Shown here: one piece after another, positions 30,900-36,753 of the stretch
Position numbering within the stretch: the first letter of the stretch is position 1
Layout: each line of letters starts with the position of its first letter
Origin: DASXUX01 sp036504595
GTDB taxonomy: Bacteria; Planctomycetota; SZUA-567; H5-PLA8
Reading direction: 5' to 3'
NCBI GenBank assembly: GCA_036504595.1
Contig: DASXUX010000080.1
Coordinates: 1 to 36,753, forward strand
DNA: 36,753 nucleotides
The notes under the pieces: generated by a model
Told to the model about the DNA's origin: nothing
The model's input: only the letters and a program-made list of their open reading frames with translations
Database searches by the model: none
Position numbers and translations under genes: made by a program

Positions 30900-33800
30900 C
30901 TACGGGTAATTCTGAGTTCTGTCGTAGACGTGCAGACTCAGGTAATCGATGGCGCCGCGTTCATAGACGCTGACCAATTGAATGTCGTTCTTTTCGCCGA
31001 AGCGAAGATAGGGCGTAATGTTGATTTCATTGCCGCCTTTATTCGGGCCACCCGAAAAGGGCAAGTACGTGTTGTTGACAAAAACGCTGAACATGCGCTC
31101 CGACTGGATGACCAGAACCAGGTTTTTGCCGGCATCTTCCTTCGAGATTTCCACGGCGCGCCGCAATGTCTTAGCCTCATAGCGCCCGGGAACGTTCACC
31201 TGTCCGCTGCCCTGGAACATGTCTTTGGTAGTGGCCCATGTGCCGTGCAGATCGATCTTGCGCACAGGCTCGGGCACAAATGACAGCCAGCAGTCTGCCG
31301 TTGTGCCCGCGATCACTCCAGGCCCGCTCGCTTCGATGGCAATGGTGTGCTTCGTGCCAGCTTTCAGGACTTCCTCGCCGGCGGGGGGAGGCGTTTCGCG
31401 GTCGAAATTGCGATTCAAGGCCAGCTTGCCATCCAGGAACATACGCCCTTCCTTGAAGAAGTCCGGATAACCGGTGCCGCGCAGCCACAGGCGGCAGCAG
31501 CCTTTTTCCCATTCTGCAGGCACAGTGATCGTCTTGCGGAAGATGGCGCGTTTGACTCCCAAACGTTCCGGTGCAGACCAGATGCCCAGCCGCATGCGCT
31601 CCCACTTGGAATCGTCAAAAGCCGGATCGGCCAGCTTTTCGCCCGATTCGCCCTCAGCCATCGCATGCCACGCCCAGTCATCATCCAGCGCCCGCGTGTA
31701 GCGATGCGGCGGAGGAGAAAAGCCCTTGGCGACTTGCTTCGTGCCGCGCCACCAACTGCGCTGCAATTCGAGCCATTCCAGCGCTGCGTTCCCAAGATCC
31801 AATCGTGGCGTCAGATAAACGCGCGTGTGATTCGGCGGAATCTTGATGCCTTCAAGACACCCGTTATTGACGGGGATCGCTGTTGCGCTCTGGAGGTCCA
31901 AAGCGCTGGCAGGCTTCTTGCCCTTGATCGTCAAATCCATTGCCAGTTCGGTGCCGCCTTCGTTGTAGATGACCCATACATCGTACAACCCGTTGTTGCT
32001 GACGTACTCGCGCTGGAAGTAGCGCGGCTTCTCGGTCGTGACGCGCACAGCGCCCAGATTGCGTCGCACGCCGGCCATGTCCAGGATCGGGCCGAAGGCG
32101 TCCAGAGCGAGTCCGACGCCACCGCCGTTGCTTTTGCAGCCCATTTCGATGATGCAGCCTTTTCCGATCTTGCGCATGCCCACCGCCACTGTGCCGTCTT
32201 TCCATAGCAGCAGATCCTGCGCATCGGGAGCAACCTTCTTCATGCGTAGCCCGGTCAGATATCCAGACTTCATCCACTCCTCGAGTTTTGGATAGACTCG
32301 CTGTTCAGGCGCGGGACCGGCCAGCGATTGCCACGGCGACCCGGGGTTGTTATCGCCAGGCTCCGGGGTCGCATAGCTGGCGCTTTGTCCCGGGCGGAAC
32401 TTTTCGAGAGTCAACACCTCGTAGCCAGTCAGTTTTGCTATCGGCCAGGAGTTGAACTGCGTGGGCGAGTGACGCCCGGTGGTGCCCAGCGTGACGAAGA
32501 TCCCGCCATCTTTGACGTACTTCTCAATTTGAGCCAGGAGGTCTTCGTCCATAATCGACGTGTTCGTGTCGATGATGACTTTGTATCTGGCGACATTTCC
32601 GCGAGCAAAGTCGCCTTCGGTCAGGCCATCGCGCGGACACCACGACACCAGGCCCTCGGGGATTCCGCGGCAGGACCATCCGCCGGGATTGTTCGTGTTC
32701 AGATCGAAACCCCAGGGAAAGCCCGTCAGCGTCTCGATGCGCTTGTCCCATAGGATCGCCACATCTGCCTGCGCGCAGTGATGTTTCCCGAACAACTGCC
32801 ACAGGGGCAGTGTTTCTTCGTAGGTCTTCGTGATCTCCGGGTTCCACGAAACGCTGCCCAGATGTATGAAGTAGTCCACGCCGTGTACTCCTTCGGTCGA
32901 CCAAAGGCCGAGGCTGCGCCGAAAATCGCGGGGATTGCCCGCCGGCCCGCCCGGTTCCAACGTGAACGGCATGCCCGAACCACGCATCAGGTGCGGCAGC
33001 AGTTCTGCCCAGACGCCGCACATAAAGCCGGTGTCCTTGAAATTCGCGCCGTAGTCCTCCGCCAAACCCTTCAAGCCGTCGGCTGAAATGCCGGGCTGCA
33101 TCAGGTCGATCTGCCGGTTGGGATCGACTTCGCGGATCATCTCGATCCCACGCCGGGCCGAAGCGATGCGCATGGCCTCGCGCCAATCGACAAAGTCGGC
33201 CCACTTTGCGTTAAGACCCGGACCGAGATTCGGGTACTGCTTAGGCTCTGTGGGAGACAGGTAGACGCGGTAGGCGATGTAGCCGTTGGGCAGGCCGATG
33301 GCGAGTTTGTTGTCCTTCTCGCGCAACGCGCCGGTTGCTTCGCACGTCATCCAATGCGCATGTGGATGATGGCAGAGACTCTCGCCGATCTTCTGGCCAT
33401 TCAGCCAGACCGAAACCGGCTTTTCCCAGGCGACGTTGAGATCCCACAGATAAATCCACGCGCGCTCGCCCTTCTTGAAGCGATCGGCCGGCAGATCGAA
33501 TGACCTTCGGTAAACGGCAGGCTTCTTGGGAATAAAGAATGCATGGTCGTCACCCGGCGCGACGATGGATGTCCAACTCGTATCATCGCAGTCTTCTGCA
33601 AATAGCTTATCGAGTTCCGGGCCTTGTTCTTTGGGGTAGTTGACGCGCCACGTGCCGGACAAGTCCAGTGCTTGTGGCCCCCAGCCGGTGAATTCGGCTA
33701 GTTCGGGCGCCTTGACCTCACTCCAATCGCGGACTGCCATGCCCCACGCGTCTTTGAGGGCCGCTGGCTGCTTGTACTTGTTCTTCAGGTACTCGCGAAA

Positions 33801-34889
33801 TGTCGCGTCCACGGCCGGACCGTAGCCCATCAGTGCGTCGCCGCCCTGGTAGAACTCGCCATGCGGTTCCAGCCAAGTGGTGATGTTGGGATCGGCAGCC
33901 AGCCGGCGTACCGTCTGCTGAAGTGAGCCCAGCAGTGCGTCGCGTGCTTCCGTGGCGCCCCAGGCCAGCTCGCCCACGTTCCCCGCAGTCCCGCGCCAGC
34001 CGGCGATGGACATACTGTCGCCGAGGTACTGCGGCATCTGTTGCTGCAACTGCTGGCGATAGCGGTTCGCCACCCAGTTGGGTATGTGGAAATTCAGCGA
34101 TTCGAGGTTGCAGCCCAGCGGCAGGTTCCAGTCCTTGGCCCAACGCTGAACCCAGCCGAACCAGTTGTCGTTGTTGAGGCCCTCAGCGAACGACTCCTTG
34201 CTGGACACCATCCACATCACCAGCCCGGCCTTGTTCTTTCGGGCGAATTCAAAGTCCTGAGTGAAATCGTACATCTCAAGCGGCTGTCCCTTTGGCATCT
34301 TGTCGGCAGGCGGGAACGTGAACGGCGCGTAGTAAAAGCGGAAGCCATGCTTGTCGAACCGATCCAGCCACATCGGCACAGACACTTCCGGCGCAGACAC
34401 GACCGAGGACCAGTCGCCCTTGAGTGCTGTCGCAAGCTTCTCTAAAGCCGTGCGGTCCTGTGCCGCCAGGACGAAGAGGCTTGTGCCGGAGCGAAGCGCG
34501 GCGAGCACCCCTTGGCCTTTGACTTCATGGACCGAGACCTTGTTCTTTCGAAGTTGCGCCTCCACCGTCGTCACGCCCGGCAAGCAGTTGAGATCCGAAA
34601 TGTACTTGGCGAGGGTGAGTTTAGCGTGCGCCTCAGAGTCGCAGGTCATTTCGAGAATGGACCCGCCGTCCGCTGAAGCCCAGTGCTGGCCGGCGACCGT
34701 GCCGTAGCCTCGCAATGGAATCGGCGGCAGTGTTTTCTTGAGTTCCAGGCCGGCGGCGGGACCGTCCGATAGCCGCAAGGGCGTTGTCGCTGCCAAAGAG
34801 GGCAACGTAGTGGCCAGTGTCGAAAACAGGGCCGCCGTGATGAGCGTTCGCATGCTGATAGGACTGACTGCGTTCAAACTCTCGAACAT
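30900..34889 (-). CDS. Very large secreted GH42-like glycosidase with inserted and C-terminal beta-sandwich domains
   Basis: About 1329 aa. ATG at 34889 is 9 nt after GGAG; an ATG at 34895 is also possible. Signal peptide ends near SLAATTP. An N-terminal alpha/beta domain (about 35-170) precedes a GH42-like barrel: MWLDRFDKHGFRFYYAPF, then WLEPHGEFYQGG near residue 345 (likely acid/base Glu) and FREYLKNKYKQPAALKDAWG, typical of GH42. A GH2-type sugar-binding beta-sandwich (about 405-550) then interrupts the barrel before REAMRIASARRGIEMIREVD. The second catalytic Glu is probably near 645 (FTLEPGGPAGN), followed by LWSTEGVHGVDYFIHLG. A glutamine-amidotransferase-like GH42 middle domain (VIIDTNTSIMDEDLLAQIEK) and two C-terminal sandwich domains follow. 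Substrate unknown; presumably beta-galactoside or related. Confidence 0.85.
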   Translation of the reverse strand: MFESLNAVSPISMRTLITAALFSTLATTLPSLAATTPLRLSDGPAAGLELKKTLPPIPLRGYGTVAGQHWASADGGSILEMTCDSEAHAKLTLAKYISDLNCLPGVTTVEAQLRKNKVSVHEVKGQGVLAALRSGTSLFVLAAQDRTALEKLATALKGDWSSVVSAPEVSVPMWLDRFDKHGFRFYYAPFTFPPADKMPKGQPLEMYDFTQDFEFARKNKAGLVMWMVSSKESFAEGLNNDNWFGWVQRWAKDWNLPLGCNLESLNFHIPNWVANRYRQQLQQQMPQYLGDSMSIAGWRGTAGNVGELAWGATEARDALLGSLQQTVRRLAADPNITTWLEPHGEFYQGGDALMGYGPAVDATFREYLKNKYKQPAALKDAWGMAVRDWSEVKAPELAEFTGWGPQALDLSGTWRVNYPKEQGPELDKLFAEDCDDTSWTSIVAPGDDHAFFIPKKPAVYRRSFDLPADRFKKGERAWIYLWDLNVAWEKPVSVWLNGQKIGESLCHHPHAHWMTCEATGALREKDNKLAIGLPNGYIAYRVYLSPTEPKQYPNLGPGLNAKWADFVDWREAMRIASARRGIEMIREVDPNRQIDLMQPGISADGLKGLAEDYGANFKDTGFMCGVWAELLPHLMRGSGMPFTLEPGGPAGNPRDFRRSLGLWSTEGVHGVDYFIHLGSVSWNPEITKTYEETLPLWQLFGKHHCAQADVAILWDKRIETLTGFPWGFDLNTNNPGGWSCRGIPEGLVSWCPRDGLTEGDFARGNVARYKVIIDTNTSIMDEDLLAQIEKYVKDGGIFVTLGTTGRHSPTQFNSWPIAKLTGYEVLTLEKFRPGQSASYATPEPGDNNPGSPWQSLAGPAPEQRVYPKLEEWMKSGYLTGLRMKKVAPDAQDLLLWKDGTVAVGMRKIGKGCIIEMGCKSNGGGVGLALDAFGPILDMAGVRRNLGAVRVTTEKPRYFQREYVSNNGLYDVWVIYNEGGTELAMDLTIKGKKPASALDLQSATAIPVNNGCLEGIKIPPNHTRVYLTPRLDLGNAALEWLELQRSWWRGTKQVAKGFSPPPHRYTRALDDDWAWHAMAEGESGEKLADPAFDDSKWERMRLGIWSAPERLGVKRAIFRKTITVPAEWEKGCCRLWLRGTGYPDFFKEGRMFLDGKLALNRNFDRETPPPAGEEVLKAGTKHTIAIEASGPGVIAGTTADCWLSFVPEPVRKIDLHGTWATTKDMFQGSGQVNVPGRYEAKTLRRAVEISKEDAGKNLVLVIQSERMFSVFVNNTYLPFSGGPNKGGNEINITPYLRFGEKNDIQLVSVYERGAIDYLSLHVYDRTQNYP

Positions 34890-35282
34890 GGACATTGACT
34901 CCTTCAGCCATCGTCGAACTTTTCACCAAAGACGAGCTTCACTGCTGTCGCATGAAATCTGGACAGAACCGCTTGTCGGGTTTCTTCGGGGCCATGATAT
35001 GGGCTGCATTGTTGTTTCATGGCATAAGGACAAAACAGCCCCCTGTCCAGAGCCATTCTTCATCGGTAAATGAGCGGTTTTTGATTGGTTTCCGGGTCAG
35101 GATTCGAACCTGAAATGAGGGAACCACAGTCCCGTTATTACCTATGTGCATCTATTGTATATGTCGTATTGTTGTCGCTTACTCCACGTCTGGAGCGAAC
35201 ACGCCAAGACGTGCCTGCAACGCGGACCGACGAGAGTGTCAAAGGCCAGATGGGACTGACCGCAGGGGGTGATTGCTTACGA
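34890..35282. other. Gene-free boundary region
   Basis: This 393-nt stretch contains no gene I can support. It is AT-richer than the flanks. It holds a 9-bp inverted repeat (TCTGGACAG at 34958-34966 and CTGTCCAGA at 35043-35051) and the tRNA 3' half at 35086-35134. Short frames here, such as one starting at 35085, are antisense translations of the tRNA fragment. Confidence 0.5.
35086..35134 (-). pseudogene. tRNA-His-like 3' half with encoded CCA, no 5' half
   Basis: On the - strand, a 17-nt anticodon arm (35118-35134) has a 7-nt loop CTGTGGT with anticodon GTG (His) and a stem of four pairs plus one end mismatch. A 4-nt variable region and a perfect T arm (35097-35113: 5-bp stem, loop TTCGAAT) follow. 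Then come a 7-nt acceptor 3' strand CCCGGAA (35090-35096), discriminator A and CCA (35086-35088). The expected 5' acceptor strand TTCCGGG and any D arm are missing upstream. A73 instead of C73 is unusual for tRNA-His. This is a typical piece carried or left by tRNA-targeting integrases, so it may be an att site. Confidence 0.6.
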
Positions 35283-35564
35283 TCATTTCGTCCGCTGCTG
35301 TCTGCCCGGTGGTCGGTTGAAATGCTCAAATTGATGAACTAAATCGACGAGCACCGACGTAGGATCGGCGCCGCAGGCTCTGCAGACCCAATAGAACTCA
35401 ACGACGTCAAGGCGGCGCTCGCCAAGTTCAATGCGACTGACAAACGAGTGCTCGCGCCCAAGCCGCTGCGCCAATTGCCGCTGGTTGAGCTTCGCAGCTC
35501 TGCGCATTTCCACGAGTCGCAAGCGCAGCGCCTTGTACAGTGGCGTAAACGTTGATTTCTCCAC
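35283..35564 (-). CDS. Small XRE-family HTH regulator
   Basis: About 93 aa from GTG 35564; the frame is open further to 35630 but no better start is visible. No clear ribosome binding site. A single XRE HTH covers about residues 12-70 (LRLRLVEMRRAAKLNQRQLA, then EHSFVSRIELGERRLDVVEF). The SFVSRIELGERRLDVVEF signature is common in small stand-alone XRE proteins of mobile or defence regions. It ends HQFEHFNRPPGRQQRTK. It lies next to the tRNA half and may be part of an integrated element. Confidence 0.8.
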   Translation of the reverse strand: MEKSTFTPLYKALRLRLVEMRRAAKLNQRQLAQRLGREHSFVSRIELGERRLDVVEFYWVCRACGADPTSVLVDLVHQFEHFNRPPGRQQRTK

Positions 35565-35573
35565 GGTCGCATT

Positions 35574-35610
35574 ATGCGGGCACGATCTTCTTGACCGCAA
35601 AATGCGGGCA
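35574..35610. promoter_or_regulatory. Direct repeat ATGCGGGCA, possible XRE operator
   Basis: ATGCGGGCA occurs at 35574-35582 and again at 35602-35610, 28 nt apart, directly upstream of the XRE gene start and in the intergenic region shared with the divergent zinc-ribbon gene. Position suggests autoregulation. Confidence 0.35.
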
Positions 35611-35699
35611 GCTAACATCCGGGTCAGCACTGGTCAAAAAGTACTGGATGATGGTGCGCTCGTCCGAGTTGTCTGCCCTCTTCGTCGGAGGCTGCTGCC

Positions 35700-36518
35700 A
35701 TGATAGAAGTTGCCTGCCCATCGTGCGGTAAGACATCAACGCTGCCGGCCACGGCAGCAGGGAGAACCGCACGCTGCAGGTGCGGCGTGCGATTTCAGGT
35801 TCCGGCAACTACTGAACAACCAGCAGAAAACCCCTTGGCAGCCGCGTATCGCGCGCAACTGCTAAAGGATGAAATGTTCAAGGCCGACCTGAAGCGGAAA
35901 GCGCTGGCAATCGTCACATTTCCGATGTGGGCGCTCGGAGCCATTATTGACAAGGTGAAGTCGTCAGCGCCGAAGTCCGAGCCGAAACCGCCGGCGCGGC
36001 CTTCAGCCGCGACTCCCTCGCAGCCGCAGCGCATTGATGGTCTCGCGCCGACGTGGCAGGAAATCGAGGCAGCACGAGAACCGGACAACGGACTTCAGAA
36101 TAAGATAGATCAAGTCTGGAACAAGATGGAACAAGTCGTCGTACGTATCTTTCTCTTGAGCGTTCCAGTGATAATTTGTGTGCTGCTATGGCAAAATGCT
36201 AACAAAGCGTCGAGCAATACGACGGCGACACCAACAGCTCCTAAAGCCCCACCGACTGCGGACGAGATAAATGAAAACGCCTACTACGCGGCCGAGATCT
36301 ATGTTCAGCGTTTTCTGAAGGCCCGATCCTCGGCCAAGTTCCCGTGGTACTCGAGAAGTTACGTGCCCCCTTTGGGCGACAGCAAGTATGCAGTCGCCGC
36401 TTATGTTGACTCGCAGAACTCCTTTGGCGCGATGATCCGCAATAATTTCACGTGCGTTCTACTCCACAAGGGTGGGGACAACTTCGAACTCGTTGGCGAC
36501 CCGTTCTTCGAAAAGTGA
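35700..36518 (+). CDS. Zinc-ribbon membrane protein with C-terminal conserved extracytoplasmic domain
   Basis: Protein of 272 aa; GGAGG 8 nt before ATG 35700. Residues 1-35 are a zinc ribbon of planctomycete type: C6-PS-C9 and C27-R-C29 (VACPSCGKTS, ARCRCGVRFQVP). A Pro-rich region and a helix lead to one TM helix (about 150-170: VVRIFLLSVPVIICVLLW). The outer domain (about 190-272) has the pattern of a common small domain: YYAAEIYVQRFLKARSSAKFPWYSR, then KYAVAAYVDSQNSFGAMIRNNF, ending NFELVGDPFFE. That domain is frequent in hypothetical proteins of diverse bacteria and phages; function unknown. A zinc ribbon inside and this domain outside suggests a signalling or surveillance role, without proof. 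Confidence 0.8.
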   Translation: MIEVACPSCGKTSTLPATAAGRTARCRCGVRFQVPATTEQPAENPLAAAYRAQLLKDEMFKADLKRKALAIVTFPMWALGAIIDKVKSSAPKSEPKPPARPSAATPSQPQRIDGLAPTWQEIEAAREPDNGLQNKIDQVWNKMEQVVVRIFLLSVPVIICVLLWQNANKASSNTTATPTAPKAPPTADEINENAYYAAEIYVQRFLKARSSAKFPWYSRSYVPPLGDSKYAVAAYVDSQNSFGAMIRNNFTCVLLHKGGDNFELVGDPFFEK

Positions 36519-36681
36519 AGTCGGTTTTGGAGGCCACCGCAACGAGGTTTTTGGAGAGCCGTAATGTCGGGTCGTCTTGCCCGCTAACTTCTTTTGCTTC
36601 GCACGGGCGAGGATCATCGGCTATTCGCCAAGGCATGCGCGTTGGCTGGCAGGTAGAGGATGATCACCGGAGGCAAAAGCA

Positions 36682-36753
36682 ATGAGCGACGCAGTTCCTG
36701 AACAGGCTTCCGTCCATGCTGAGGGAACCGGGGTCGTGATCACCACGCTGGCC
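36682..36753 (+). CDS. Truncated gene, first 24 codons only
   Basis: ATG at 36682 with an excellent GGAGG site (spacing about 8 nt) opens a frame to the window end (MSDAVPEQASVHAEGTGVVI). No signal peptide is visible. Too short to assign a family. Same strand as the zinc-ribbon gene, 163 nt downstream. Confidence 0.55.
   Translation, partial: MSDAVPEQASVHAEGTGVVITTLA

Noticed and set aside
35085..35342. 85-codon + strand frame starting in the tRNA fragment
   Set aside because: The first part (GSGFEPEMREPQS) is the familiar false translation of the antisense of a tRNA.

Overview
The window (about 36.7 kb, GC-rich, densely coding on both strands) looks like a chromosomal segment of a member of the Planctomycetota or a close PVC-type or environmental relative. 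This rests on sequence style only: a small two-helix membrane protein starting with the planctomycete-type RFQIHLST segment, an N-terminal zinc-ribbon/TM protein, a DUF1573 operon, a zinc-finger anti-sigma protein, Tat lipoproteins, very large secreted glycosidase-like proteins, and many small secreted proteins of unknown function. No rRNA or marker gene is present, so the taxonomic call is an inference.

Layout. (1) 1-1388: a truncated gene at the edge, a secreted DUF1579-like protein and a SnoaL-like protein. (2) 1563-6901: an amino-acid catabolism cluster on the + strand: XRE-cupin regulator, L-threonine 3-dehydrogenase (tdh), HicB-like protein, tyrosine phenol-lyase (tpl), small membrane protein, 2-amino-3-ketobutyrate CoA ligase (kbl). 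Tdh and Kbl together turn threonine into glycine and acetyl-CoA; Tpl splits tyrosine into phenol, pyruvate and ammonia. The two genes that do not belong to the pathway (hicB and the membrane gene) are each bracketed by inverted arrays of heptanucleotide repeats, and the C-terminal codons of both run into the repeat. Other heptad arrays lie at 1401-1475, 2183-2261 and 10426-10702. (3) 6890-8102: an anti-sigma-like membrane protein on the - strand without a neighbouring sigma factor, with a good promoter-like sequence far upstream. (4) 8203-12203: a GH52 beta-xylosidase and a clan GH-A glycosidase, probably acting on xylo-oligosaccharides in the cytoplasm. (5) 12257-20708: envelope genes: small secreted proteins, an AsmA-like protein, an M48 metalloprotease fused to DUF4197, a translationally coupled DUF1573/rhodanese/MauE-DoxX operon, a Cys-containing protein made of about ten 23-residue repeats, an unknown secreted protein, and a trypsin-like protease with a LysM domain.

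(6) 20737-34889: a polysaccharide or glycoside degradation locus: Tat-lipoprotein amidohydrolase, 1335-aa DUF6067/CBM9-like protein, heparinase II/III-type lyase, 762-aa secreted protein of unknown function, and a 1329-aa GH42-like enzyme whose barrel appears interrupted by a beta-sandwich. No transporter or TonB receptor is in view. (7) 34890-36753: a probable boundary: a tRNA-His-like 3' half ending in an encoded CCA lies alone at 35086-35134 (- strand), followed by an XRE regulator, a zinc-ribbon membrane protein and a truncated gene. This may be the displaced tRNA end left by an integrated element lying to the right.

Best candidates for something undescribed: the inverted-heptad-bracketed gene cassettes, the M48-DUF4197 fusion, the in-frame palindromic insertion in GH52, the GH42-like barrel with an inserted domain, and the tRNA-half boundary.
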